A stretch of DNA of 64,000 nucleotides from positions 1 through 64,000 of the forward strand of contig NZ_CAKKMV010000018.1 of NCBI RefSeq assembly GCF_918697865.1, given 5' to 3'. This document shows positions 24,358-32,360 of this stretch, piece by piece. This DNA is from Massilia sp. Bi118 (GTDB taxonomy: Bacteria; Pseudomonadota; Gammaproteobacteria; Burkholderiales; Burkholderiaceae_D). Below the pieces are notes generated by a model. It was not told the origin of the DNA. It did no database searches and saw nothing but the letters and a program-made list of their open reading frames with translations. The position numbers and the translations under genes were made by a program. Every line of letters starts with the position of its first letter. Within the stretch, counting starts at the first letter, position 1.

Positions 24358-26145
24358 ATGTTTGTATGGAATTCGGGAGATCTCAACCCTGAGCAGGAAG
24401 CCGCAGTCTTAGCACCAGGAAATATTTTTCTGACAGCCTGCCCTGGCAGCGGGAAAACGCGAACCTTAACATATAAAATCGCTTATGAATTGAGTCGAAT
24501 GACAAGTGACAAGCAACGGATCGTTGCAATCACCTATACCAACCGCGCAGCAGATGAAATTCGTGACAGGATCGAGAGCCTAGGGGTTGATACACAGCAC
24601 TTATGGATCGGCACAATTCATGCGTTCTGCCTTGAATGGATACTCAGACCATATGCTATCTATCATCCACTTCTAGCGCATGGTTTTGGCGTAATCAGTC
24701 CCCACGATGGGGAAACCATTCTAGAGGAATTGCTGCGTGATCAGAACCGCGGCGTGACCATCTATGACTGCAACTATTTCTATACGTCAGAGGCTTTGCA
24801 AGTTTCGTGCGACCCACATAAGAGAATTCATGTTGCTGATGTTGTCGCAAGATACCAGGCTAGACTCGCGGAGCGTCGCCTAATCGACTTCGAACTAATC
24901 TTGAAATGTGCATGTGAGCTCATTACTACCCAGCCATCGATTGCCAAGATACTAAGTTCCATTTTCTCCCTAATCTTAGTAGATGAGTACCAAGACACTA
25001 AAGAAATTCAGTACGTCATTATTGGAACTATTTTGCGCGCCGGTTATGGTGAAGTTCGCTCCTTTGTGGTTGGCGACCCCAATCAGGCGATCTATAGCTC
25101 GCTAGGTGGCTATTCGATCACCCCTGAGGATTTCGCCAATCTCACAGGGCTGACGTTGGATTTGAGAGCCCTCGCCGGCAACTATCGCAGTTCGGCGCGC
25201 ATTGTTACTTACTTTGAAAACTACAACCTGCACCGGACTCAAATCTCTGCTGTTGGCCCAGGCCGGGATTTTTCAAGTTTGGTTACCTATGATTTCCTGA
25301 CGACGCAAGCGAACCTTCTTGATAAGATCACACGGCTAGTGACGCACAGCATTGAGGACGCCGGTATTCGTCAGCACGAGATTTGCATTCTAGCGCCACA
25401 ATGGATGCCTTTGGCGTCACTGACACGTCGGCTAATCGCCGCCATGCCGCAATATGAATTTGACGGCCCTGGTATGGTTCCCTTTGCGCGCGACCCCGAA
25501 AATTTTTGGTACAAGCTCGCGCGCGTTGGCTTAACTCAGGCATCTCCTAGAATGTATGTCAAGCGGCTACGCTGGGCAAACGAAGTGCTTCGGGACCTTA
25601 ACGTCGCCGGAGCTCCAACATCGACAATTTGTGCCAAGGCGTTGTTACGAGCGTCCAATGCGTTTCATTCGTCGCAAAACGACGGGTTGCGCTACTTGTC
25701 CGAGTATTTTGATGCGATCATCGCTTGGTTGGAGATTGACTATCGCCTACTCCAAACGCTGGCCGAACATCATCAGGCGTTCTTTGAAAGTTCAGAGGCA
25801 CGCATCGACAGGATCGCGCAACAAGGAGCCGAGTCGATTCGGGACATCGAGACTTTTAGAAAGGTGTTTGCGGAGCGCAGTGGCATCACAATTTCGACAA
25901 TTCACGGCGTTAAGGGGGGCGAATTCGATGTTGTAGTTGCCTACGGACTTTTGCAAGGCATGGTTCCCCATTTCAACGACCCGGAACAGCATGAAAGCGC
26001 CACAAAATTGCTTTATGTAACCTGCTCTCGTGCACGCAAACATCTACATCTTATTTCAGAACGCGAGCGGCCGCGCGGAAGGTACAACACCTATGCACCT
26101 ACGGCGGCCTTGACAAACATTCAATTTGACTATGACGAAATCTAG
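24358..26145 (+). CDS. gajB: UvrD/Rep-like helicase, Gabija GajB-type
   Basis: A 595-residue superfamily 1A helicase. The motifs run in order: Walker A ACPGSGKTRT (27-36), Ia ITYTNRAADEI, II LVDEYQD (207-213), III VVGDPNQAIY, IV NYRSS, V ISTIHGVKGGEFDVV and VI LLYVTCSRARKHLHL. The ATG is two bases after the gajA stop, so the pair is cotranslated. In Gabija, GajB senses DNA ends or strands made by phage replication and works with GajA. It is about 100 residues longer than the canonical GajB. Codon use is AT-richer than in neighbours. Confidence 0.85.
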   Translation: MFVWNSGDLNPEQEAAVLAPGNIFLTACPGSGKTRTLTYKIAYELSRMTSDKQRIVAITYTNRAADEIRDRIESLGVDTQHLWIGTIHAFCLEWILRPYAIYHPLLAHGFGVISPHDGETILEELLRDQNRGVTIYDCNYFYTSEALQVSCDPHKRIHVADVVARYQARLAERRLIDFELILKCACELITTQPSIAKILSSIFSLILVDEYQDTKEIQYVIIGTILRAGYGEVRSFVVGDPNQAIYSSLGGYSITPEDFANLTGLTLDLRALAGNYRSSARIVTYFENYNLHRTQISAVGPGRDFSSLVTYDFLTTQANLLDKITRLVTHSIEDAGIRQHEICILAPQWMPLASLTRRLIAAMPQYEFDGPGMVPFARDPENFWYKLARVGLTQASPRMYVKRLRWANEVLRDLNVAGAPTSTICAKALLRASNAFHSSQNDGLRYLSEYFDAIIAWLEIDYRLLQTLAEHHQAFFESSEARIDRIAQQGAESIRDIETFRKVFAERSGITISTIHGVKGGEFDVVVAYGLLQGMVPHFNDPEQHESATKLLYVTCSRARKHLHLISERERPRGRYNTYAPTAALTNIQFDYDEI

Positions 26146-26324
26146 CTCGTGTTCAAAGGCTTAGTATGCGTAGACACTACAAGAGAAAAACGACGGAACG
26201 CGAACCTGAGCAACGGTGTAGATGCTCGTCTTCTCCCGCAGTATCTATCCGCACTGCCTTCTCGGCCAAAAATCCACTGAGCACTAATGCCCAACACGTA
26301 CTGGCCTAATATAGCGGTCCCGGT

Positions 26325-27557
26325 TCAGAACAAATCCAGCTGCGGGCTCGCCTTGGTCTTGCGGCTGGCTGGCTTGCCGCCGCCCTCGACCGCCGGCGCG
26401 CCGCCGAACAAGTCCAACTGGGTCACATCCTCATCCCGGCGCTGACATGCGGCTGCCGACGGCACCACCAGCGGGCGGCGGAACTGTGCGCCGTCCATCT
26501 TGCTGAAGCGGCCATTGAAGCCATCCAGGCCCAATCGCTTGACGGCCTTAGTGAAGCGCTGACGGATCAAATCGGCCCACACGCCCTCGCCGCTCATGCG
26601 CTTGCCGAAGTCGCTGTCGTACTCCTTGCCAGCGTGCATGTCCTTCATGCGGTTCAGCACTCGCTGGGCACGCTCTGGGAAGTGGGCATACAGCCACTGG
26701 TGGAACAGCGGATTCACTTCCCAAGGCATGCGCAAGACCGTGTAGTGCGCGCCGACGGCGCCGGCGTCCTTGGCGGCTTCGAGAATGCGTTCGATTTCCG
26801 GTTCTGTGATAAACGGGATAATCGGCGCCACACTGACGCTGACGGGGATGCCGGCCTCGGTCAGGGTGCGGATCGCGCGCAGGCGGCGCGCTGGCGCTGC
26901 CGCGCGTGGCTCGAGCGTGCGCGCGATTTCGCCATCAAGCGTAGTGATGGTGATAGCCGCTCCGGCCAGCCCCTTCTCCGCCATTGGCGCGATCAGATCA
27001 ATGTCGCGCTCGATCAGCGCGGACTTGGTAATCAGGCCATACGGGTGGTTACACTCGCCCAGCACCTCAAGCACTTCGCGCGTGATGCGGCGATCGCGCT
27101 CGCATGGCTGGTAGGCGTCGGTGTTGACGCCGATGGCGATGCTTTCGGGCACGTAGCCCGGCTTGGCCAGCTCGCGGCGCAATAGATCAGCGGCGTTCAC
27201 CTTGGCGAAAATGCGGCTTTCGAAGTCCAACCCGGGCGATAGGCCAAGGTAGCTATGCGAGGGCCTAGCAAAGCAATAAATACAGCCATGCTCACATCCC
27301 CTATATGGATTCAAAGAAACATTGAATGGGATGTCAGGAGAAGAGTTGCGGGAAAGAATGCTCTTAGCAAATTCCGTAGTAACCTCTGTCTTGAGCCGAC
27401 GGTCTTCAGACGAATCCGTACCTTCTGTAGCCCAGCCGTCGTAAAAGCGCTCTCGTTTTTCTACCTCGTACCGTCCCTGGAGGTTGCTTGTAGCCCCTCG
27501 CCCCTTCACTAGATGAATCGGTTGCAGTCGAACTTCGCTGAAATTTGCCATGTTCAT
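26325..27557 (-). CDS. PA0069/SplB-like radical SAM protein, full-length mosaic copy
   Basis: A 410-residue protein. The cluster motif is YRGCEHGCIYCFARPSHSY (Cys-x3-Cys-x2-Cys), followed by a TIM-barrel core close to spore photoproduct lyase-like proteins and a tail with two QLDLF-type motifs. The start at 27557 has a GGAG eight bases upstream. The first 100 codons (27262-27557) are AT-rich with foreign codon use, and the rest is GC-rich and nearly identical to the truncated copy at 20849-21817; the change falls at the Cys motif. A LexA box lies upstream, so a DNA-repair role is likely. Confidence 0.88.
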   Translation of the reverse strand: MNMANFSEVRLQPIHLVKGRGATSNLQGRYEVEKRERFYDGWATEGTDSSEDRRLKTEVTTEFAKSILSRNSSPDIPFNVSLNPYRGCEHGCIYCFARPSHSYLGLSPGLDFESRIFAKVNAADLLRRELAKPGYVPESIAIGVNTDAYQPCERDRRITREVLEVLGECNHPYGLITKSALIERDIDLIAPMAEKGLAGAAITITTLDGEIARTLEPRAAAPARRLRAIRTLTEAGIPVSVSVAPIIPFITEPEIERILEAAKDAGAVGAHYTVLRMPWEVNPLFHQWLYAHFPERAQRVLNRMKDMHAGKEYDSDFGKRMSGEGVWADLIRQRFTKAVKRLGLDGFNGRFSKMDGAQFRRPLVVPSAAACQRRDEDVTQLDLFGGAPAVEGGGKPASRKTKASPQLDLF

Positions 27558-27575
27558 AGCGCTAGCTCCAAAGTA

Positions 27576-27591
27576 CTGTATATCCATACAG
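27576..27591 (-). promoter_or_regulatory. LexA (SOS) box upstream of the radical SAM gene
   Basis: CTGTATATCCATACAG on the plus strand has the CTG-N10-CAG form of the LexA site, and flanking TA..GT extends the dyad. By eye it matches the 20-base E. coli consensus at 17 positions. It lies 18 bases before the start codon at 27557, where LexA binding would block the promoter. From memory, the Pseudomonas homologue PA0069 is also part of the SOS regulon. Confidence 0.8.
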
Positions 27592-27699
27592 TTATACGGT
27601 GGAGTGTAGCTAACTCGTACAGTGAACGCAACCACCTTTAGCACTACGTGTGCGAAGTCAACGACAAAACGAACATGAATTTTCGATTTGTCAAGACCA

Positions 27700-28113
27700 T
27701 GGAGATAGATTCGGTGCTCGGTTCGACAGCTCGGGGGGGCAAAGCGCTGACGTTCGCGCTGCCGGTCTGCCTTGGCTGATTCTGGAAGTCGATGGCAAGA
27801 TCGTGGGTTATATGCCTACGCCACCAAGTGGCGGACCCGGCCGGCGTACCGCTATTTGGTAGAGAGTACGATCTACCTGGACCAGGCATTCACTGGGCGA
27901 GGACTGGGTCACATGTTCTACAACGCGCTATTGGATGAACTGCGCCAACGCGAACTTCACCTGGTGATTGGCGGTATCGCGTTACCGGACGAGGATAGCA
28001 TCGCGCTGCACGAAAAGCTGGGACTCTACAAGGCCTCCCACTTCTGCGAGGTCGGCATGAAGTTCGAGCGCTGGATCGACGTGGGATACTGGGAACTCAA
28101 GCTCAGCAAGTAA
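27700..28113 (+). pseudogene. Broken ArsN1/phosphinothricin-type GNAT acetyltransferase gene
   Basis: The 3' part reads as a GNAT domain (RPAYRYLVESTIYLDQAFTGRGLGHMFYNALLDE... in pieces, with IGGIALPDEDSIALHEKLGL and FERWIDVGYWELKL), as in arsinothricin/phosphinothricin acetyltransferases of ars operons. The upstream piece LPWLILEVDGKIVGY is in another frame; two extra bases near 27817 (GGTTATAT for GGTTAT) separate them, and the N-terminal region is decayed. It lies at the edge of the ars region and is probably a remnant of a former ars gene. Confidence 0.78.
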
Positions 28114-28142
28114 GAGCAAGAGGAGGCACGTTCTCCCCTACC

Positions 28143-28460
28143 CTACAGCTCTCCGATCGCAAGCTTCAGTTGCTGCAGCCGCTCCTGATTGACACAGTAG
28201 CAGACTCGCTGCACATCCGACGAGCCCTCGATAAGGCCGGCTTCCTTCAGGATCGTGACATGCTGGGAAATCGTCGACGGCGCCAGCGGCAATACATCCG
28301 TCAGCTTCCCGAAGTAGCACTCGCCATAATCGATCAGGTGGCGGAGCAGCTGGATACGTGCAGGATGCGCGAGTGCCTTGCACATGCGTGCCAGGTCATC
28401 AGCATCGATTTCCGTATCACGTGCGCGAGGAGTAGTTGGCGGACAGCAGGGTTTGGACAT
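28143..28460 (-). CDS. arsR: ArsR/SmtB family arsenic-responsive repressor (first copy)
   Basis: A 105-residue winged-helix repressor. The DNA-binding part is LTDVLPLAPSTISQHVTILKEAGLI. Candidate arsenite ligands are the N-terminal Cys pair (MSKPCCPP, Cys 5 and 6) and Cys 48 (YGECYFG), an arrangement like the Corynebacterium-type ArsR. The start at 28460 is chosen because the frame upstream runs into the MFS gene. It closes the FAD-monooxygenase/MFS/arsR operon. A TTCG-N8-CGAA site lies 9 bases before its start, and the same motif recurs at the main ars divergence. Confidence 0.88.
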   Translation of the reverse strand: MSKPCCPPTTPRARDTEIDADDLARMCKALAHPARIQLLRHLIDYGECYFGKLTDVLPLAPSTISQHVTILKEAGLIEGSSDVQRVCYCVNQERLQQLKLAIGEL

Positions 28461-28468
28461 AGGGTTTG

Positions 28469-28484
28469 TTCGTTGTTTGGCGAA
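28469..28484. promoter_or_regulatory. ArsR operator-like site TTCG-N8-CGAA upstream of arsR1
   Basis: GTTCG TTGTTTGG CGAAC forms a dyad with 5-base arms directly upstream of arsR1 and inside the MFS-arsR gap. Two more TTCG-N8-CGAA sites lie between the FAD-monooxygenase and arsC genes, which suggests one ArsR controls both. The assignment is inference from the repeated pattern. Confidence 0.6.
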
Positions 28485-28497
28485 CGCAGAATAGACG

Positions 28498-29712
28498 TCA
28501 GGAGACACTCTTGTCAAAAGCTTTGGCGTACTGCCGCGATGGTTCGGCGGCGACCGCTCGAAGGTAGAACGCAAGCGAAGCGACAGACATGGCAAGCAGC
28601 ACGAACAGCAATACCAAAGGACCGCTGTCGTATCGCAGGATTGCTGCCGCGGCCAGGGGCCCAGCCGCCTTCGAAAGGAGCGACGGGCCTGCCATCGCAC
28701 CGGAGATTGCGCCATAGTTCTCGCGGCCGAACAGCGCTTGAGGAACCGAGCCACGCACGATGGTCAGGATGCCGTTACTCAAACCGTAAAGCACGCAGAA
28801 AGAGGCGGCCGCCCAAGCCTGCGAACCAAACAGCACGAGGACTAGCAAGGCGGCGGGGAGCATGGAGAACGTCAACTTGCCGACCGTTTGCGGCGGTGTA
28901 TTCCGCCCGAGCGTCATCTCTCCAATACGCCCAGCAACCTGCATCGGACCGATCAGCGTGGCCAGCATGACCGCCAGCGTCGCGGATGCGCCCAGGTGCC
29001 CGAGCAACGGGATCAGGTGGACCGACATGGCCGAGAAAATGAATGCATTGGCCGAGAATGCCAGTGCCAGCATCCAGAACGCTTGGTGCCGCAAAGCTTC
29101 CGCCAGGGTATGGCTCCGGGGCGCACCTTCTGGATCCCTCAACTTGCCGCGGGTGGGATCGGTGCCTAGCCAGAGATGCAGCGGCACGCAAATTACAAGC
29201 TGTATGACCCCATACCAGAGGTAGGTGTCGCGCCAGCCGAGCATCGTATGCAGTTTGGCGGTCAATGGCCAGAACACTGTGCTGGCGAAACCGCCAAACA
29301 GCGTCAAGGTCGAAATCGCTTTTCTGGACCCCGTCTCGAGCTTGCGGTTGAGCGTGGCGAAAGCGGCCTCGTACAGCGTGAGCGCCATCGCCACGCCAAT
29401 CAGCGTCCAGGCGACATAGTAGGATGCGACACCGGTGCAGCGGCTGAGCCAAACCAGTCCGAGAGTACACAGGACCGAACCAGTCGCCATCACGTAGCGT
29501 CCGCCATAGCGGTCCAGCAGCATGCCCGTTGGCGTTGAGGCCAATCCCGCAACGAGCAAGGCCCAGGAAAAGGCGCCGAACACGAGTTCCGGCGCGAGCG
29601 CCAGGTCACGCTGGATGCCGGGTGCCAGGATGGTGAAGGCGTAGTAAAGCGATCCCCAGGACACGATCTGGGTGACGGCGAGGATGCCGATAGTCTTCGA
29701 GGACTGATGCAC
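28498..29712 (-). CDS. MFS transporter of the ars cluster
   Basis: A 404-residue major facilitator with about 12 hydrophobic helices. TPTGMLLDRYGGRYVM carries the loop 2-3 signature (G-x-x-x-D-R-x-G-G-R). It begins HQSSKTIGILAVTQIVSWGSLYYAFTIL in pieces, a pattern of MFS exporters found in ars operons. A GTG at 29712 has GGAG six bases upstream and is preferred; a GTG at 29745 is possible. It lies between the FAD-monooxygenase gene and arsR1, so it probably exports an arsenic species made or bound by its neighbour. It is not clearly ArsJ or ArsK. Confidence 0.85.
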   Translation of the reverse strand: MHQSSKTIGILAVTQIVSWGSLYYAFTILAPGIQRDLALAPELVFGAFSWALLVAGLASTPTGMLLDRYGGRYVMATGSVLCTLGLVWLSRCTGVASYYVAWTLIGVAMALTLYEAAFATLNRKLETGSRKAISTLTLFGGFASTVFWPLTAKLHTMLGWRDTYLWYGVIQLVICVPLHLWLGTDPTRGKLRDPEGAPRSHTLAEALRHQAFWMLALAFSANAFIFSAMSVHLIPLLGHLGASATLAVMLATLIGPMQVAGRIGEMTLGRNTPPQTVGKLTFSMLPAALLVLVLFGSQAWAAASFCVLYGLSNGILTIVRGSVPQALFGRENYGAISGAMAGPSLLSKAAGPLAAAAILRYDSGPLVLLFVLLAMSVASLAFYLRAVAAEPSRQYAKAFDKSVS

Positions 29713-29763
29713 GTGAGGCTCCAGGTTCGCGCCGCCGGCTCGCACCGGCGGCAGTTCATTCGA

Positions 29764-31173
29764 TCAGGCGCAGCAGCTGGTTTTGGCCGGCGCACTGCAG
29801 CCACAAGCGCCGGACGGAGACGGTGCTGGGACGCAGCAGCTAGCGGCCTGAGCCTCCGGGACACCGCAACAGGATACTGCCGACTCGGATGCGCCATCTT
29901 CGTACGCCAGCCGTGTCTTGCACACGCCCGTTTCCGGCAGGTCGAGTTGCACGTCGTCGGCCGCAGCCATATCGCCAACAAGCGCTGCAACCACGGAGCG
30001 AACCTGCTCGTAACCTGTCGCCATCAAGAAATTAGGGGCGCGGCCATAGCTCTTCGCACCGACGGCGTAGTAGCCGGGTTCCGGGTGGGCCAGCTCGTTG
30101 TGTCCGTGCGGACGAACGGTGCCGCAGCTGTGCTCGTTCGGATCGATCAGGGGCGCCAGCGCATCGGTGCTCTCGAGCCATGGATCATGACGCAGGCGTA
30201 GTTCGCGAGTCAGCGCGAGGTCTGGTCGGGCCCCGGCCGCGCAGATAATGCGGTCGATCCCGTCGATCACCGGCGTGGCGCCACTGACCGGCTCTCCGGT
30301 CACACGGATCCGGCCGTCGACTTCTTCCAGTTGTTCGATCCGGAAGTTCTGGCGCAACTCCAGCCCGCCGGAGTTGCGCAGGGCCTTTAAACGCATCCCG
30401 AGCTGGCCACGTGCCTGCAGGCCATCGGCTTCGCCGCCGCCGAACACCCGGCTAAGGTTGCTGCCGCGGGTTGCCCACACGATGCTGGTCTTCGGATATT
30501 CCTCGGCTAGTTGCGCGAGCGCGAGCAAGCTTCCGGCTGCGGAGTGCCCGGCCCCGACGACCAGCACGCGCCGGCCCGCGAAGCGTTCGCGCGCGCTGCC
30601 CAGCACATCGGGCATGCCGTAGTCGATTCGCGCCCCCAATGCCGTTTCGCCAAGCGCGGGGATGCCATCGGCACCCAAGGGATTCTGGTGCGACCAGGTG
30701 CCGGTAGCGTCGATGACGGCACTGGCCAGGTACTGCCGTGTCCCGTCCGCCGTTTCTGTGCGGATCAAGAAGGGTGCGGCCTCACGGCCCTTGGTCTTGA
30801 CCTTGTCGAAGCCGACGCGTGTGACGGCAATGACGCGCTGCCCCAGCAGCAGCTTGGCCGCAATTGCAGGCATCGCTGCGAGCGGAGCGAGGTAAGCGTC
30901 AAGTAGTTCGCCGGCGGTCGGCAGCCCGTCGTCCGGCGGCGCAGTCCAACCGTGCTGCTGCAGGAGGCGGCGGGCCGCCTTGTCGACGTTGTATTGCCAG
31001 GGCGAGAACAAGCGCACATGGCGGTAGGTGGCGAGGTTGGCGCCCACCTCGGGACCAGCTTCGAGAATCAGCGGCGTCAGACCCCGCTCGATCAAGTGCG
31101 CAGCCGCCGCAAGGCCTACGGGGCCAGCTCCAAGCACCGCCACAGGCAGTTGTTGTTCTTCGTTGCTATTCAT
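29764..31173 (-). CDS. FAD-dependent monooxygenase of the ars cluster with Cys-rich tail (ArsO-like)
   Basis: A 469-residue flavoprotein. It has the N-terminal FAD loop VAVLGAGPVGLAAAAHL (residues 10-26), a second dinucleotide loop VLVVGAGHSAAGSLLAL near 210 and ICAAGARPDLALT toward the end, so it resembles flavin-containing monooxygenases. The last 40 residues carry three CC pairs and a CGC (SCCG..SCCVP..GACGCSAP..SCCA), a probable metalloid-binding tail absent from usual relatives. AGGAG precedes the ATG at 31173. It likely oxidises or thiol-binds an arsenical. It heads the operon with the MFS and arsR genes. Confidence 0.8.
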   Translation of the reverse strand: MNSNEEQQLPVAVLGAGPVGLAAAAHLIERGLTPLILEAGPEVGANLATYRHVRLFSPWQYNVDKAARRLLQQHGWTAPPDDGLPTAGELLDAYLAPLAAMPAIAAKLLLGQRVIAVTRVGFDKVKTKGREAAPFLIRTETADGTRQYLASAVIDATGTWSHQNPLGADGIPALGETALGARIDYGMPDVLGSARERFAGRRVLVVGAGHSAAGSLLALAQLAEEYPKTSIVWATRGSNLSRVFGGGEADGLQARGQLGMRLKALRNSGGLELRQNFRIEQLEEVDGRIRVTGEPVSGATPVIDGIDRIICAAGARPDLALTRELRLRHDPWLESTDALAPLIDPNEHSCGTVRPHGHNELAHPEPGYYAVGAKSYGRAPNFLMATGYEQVRSVVAALVGDMAAADDVQLDLPETGVCKTRLAYEDGASESAVSCCGVPEAQAASCCVPAPSPSGACGCSAPAKTSCCA

Positions 31174-31238
31174 TCTTGTTCTCCTCATCTAGTCAGGCAA
31201 AGTTCTATTGGTCCGCAGCCAAACCTCGGCATTCCTAT

Positions 31239-31254
31239 TTCGTCGAATTACGAA
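31239..31254. promoter_or_regulatory. ArsR operator-like site TTCG-N8-CGAA (proximal to the FAD-monooxygenase gene)
   Basis: TTCG TCGAATTA CGAA lies 66 bases upstream of the FAD-monooxygenase start. The same spaced motif occurs at 31300-31315 and at 28469-28484. Its place fits control of the leftward operon. Confidence 0.6.
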
Positions 31255-31299
31255 TGAGCAGGCGCAACGATAGATCCGGACGCGCTCCTCAACCGCTAA

Positions 31300-31315
31300 T
31301 TCGTTAATCGACGAA
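31300..31315. promoter_or_regulatory. ArsR operator-like site TTCG-N8-CGAA (proximal to arsC1)
   Basis: ATTCGT TAATCG ACGAAT is a perfect 6-base-arm dyad in the TTCG-N8-CGAA form. It lies about 90 bases upstream of the first arsenate reductase and would control the rightward unit. Confidence 0.65.
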
Positions 31316-31405
31316 TATAGAATATCTCTCATGTCATCAAACGGTCAAGATATTTCGATATATTTGGAAGTGTCGTATCAATCAACCGAACAGGTCGAGA
31401 CCACC

Positions 31406-31918
31406 ATGACTGAAAGCAGGGTTTTCAACGTACTATTTCTTTGCACCGGTAACTCCTCGCGCAGCATTATTGCCGAGGCAATTCTCAACGCGACCAGTGC
31501 GGCCCGGTTTCGTGCCTACAGCGCAGGAAGCCATCCAGGCAGCGCGGTGCATCCCTTTGCGATCGAGCAGATTGAACGGCTCGGCTTCCCCGTCGACGGC
31601 CTGCGCAGCAAGAGCTGGAATGAGTACGCAGTTGCCGATGCTCCGCACATGGACTTCGTGATCACGGTATGCGACAAGGCCGCTGGCGAGGCGTGTCCCC
31701 GCTGGCCAGGGCACCCGATCACGGCGCATTGGAGCTTCGAAGATCCAGCAGCATTCGTGGGGAGCGACCAGGAGCATCGCCAAGTCTTTGCCCGCACATG
31801 CCGCGAGATCAAGAATCGCCTCGACATCTTTTCGATGCTTCCATTTGCGACCCTGTCGCGCCTGGCGATCCAGAACGAGCTGGCTGCCATCGGTCGCTTG
31901 GAAGTGCCGCTCTTGTGA
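31406..31918 (+). CDS. arsC: Arsenate reductase, LMW-phosphatase fold (first copy)
   Basis: A 170-residue thioredoxin-type or mycothiol-type arsenate reductase of the low-molecular-weight phosphatase family. The P-loop is VLFLCTGNSSRSIIAEA with the nucleophile Cys near residue 14; the redox Cys partners are in VITVCDKAAGEACP, and HWSFEDPAAF holds the catalytic Asp. The ATG at 31406 matches homologues; an ATG at 31331 would add 25 unrelated residues. Its downstream neighbour arsR2 has its own operator-like dyad, so this gene may be a separate unit. Confidence 0.9.
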   Translation: MTESRVFNVLFLCTGNSSRSIIAEAILNATSAARFRAYSAGSHPGSAVHPFAIEQIERLGFPVDGLRSKSWNEYAVADAPHMDFVITVCDKAAGEACPRWPGHPITAHWSFEDPAAFVGSDQEHRQVFARTCREIKNRLDIFSMLPFATLSRLAIQNELAAIGRLEVPLL

Positions 31919-31938
31919 AGGCTTGCCGTGTAGGCATC

Positions 31939-31958
31939 AATTCCACTATACTGGAATT
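31939..31958. promoter_or_regulatory. Operator-like dyad upstream of arsR2
   Basis: AATTCCA (31939-31945) and TGGAATT (31952-31958) are perfect inverted arms around CTATAC, which itself could serve as part of a -10 element. It lies 21 bases before the arsR2 start, where ArsR repressors usually bind. It differs from the TTCG-N8-CGAA sites, so the two ArsR proteins probably have separate targets. Confidence 0.65.
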
Positions 31959-31979
31959 ATCAAATATTTGGATGAGATC

Positions 31980-32324
31980 ATGGATACGAAACCCGCACTT
32001 GCCGCGCTTGCCGCCCTCGCCCAGGAATCAAGGCTGGCAACCTTTCGCTTGCTCGTGCAGGCTGGCCCTGCAGGACTTTCCGCAACCAAGATTGCCGAGG
32101 CACTCGGCACGCCTCCCTCATCGCTGTCCTTTCATCTGAAAGAACTTACCCACGCCAACCTGGTGATTCCGCGCCAGGAAGGCCGTTTCATCATTTACGC
32201 AGCGAACTTCGACACGATGAATCAGCTGCTGGGCTTCCTGACCGAGAACTGCTGTGGCGGCAATCCTTGTTCGCCAACGAATGGCTCGGGATGCGAGTCC
32301 ATCGCTTCCAGCCAGACAAGCTAA
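31980..32324 (+). CDS. arsR: ArsR family arsenic-responsive repressor (second copy)
   Basis: A 114-residue winged-helix repressor. The recognition segment is LGTPPSSLSFHLKELTHANLV. Its sensor Cys are at the C terminus (ENCCGGNPCSP: Cys 91, 92, 97, plus 105), like the Acidithiobacillus-type ArsR and unlike the first copy at 28143. It begins the unit arsR-arsC-arsB-arsC-arsH and probably represses it through the AATTCCA-N6-TGGAATT dyad just upstream. The start at 31980 is the only reasonable ATG. Confidence 0.9.
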   Translation: MDTKPALAALAALAQESRLATFRLLVQAGPAGLSATKIAEALGTPPSSLSFHLKELTHANLVIPRQEGRFIIYAANFDTMNQLLGFLTENCCGGNPCSPTNGSGCESIASSQTS

Positions 32325-32360
32325 TTTCTACGCTTATTTCCTCTAAACCAAAGGTCTACC

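Noticed and set aside
21818..26324. Integrase or transposase for the defence insert
   Set aside because: No such reading frame is present in this stretch; only the two defence genes and gene remnants are seen.
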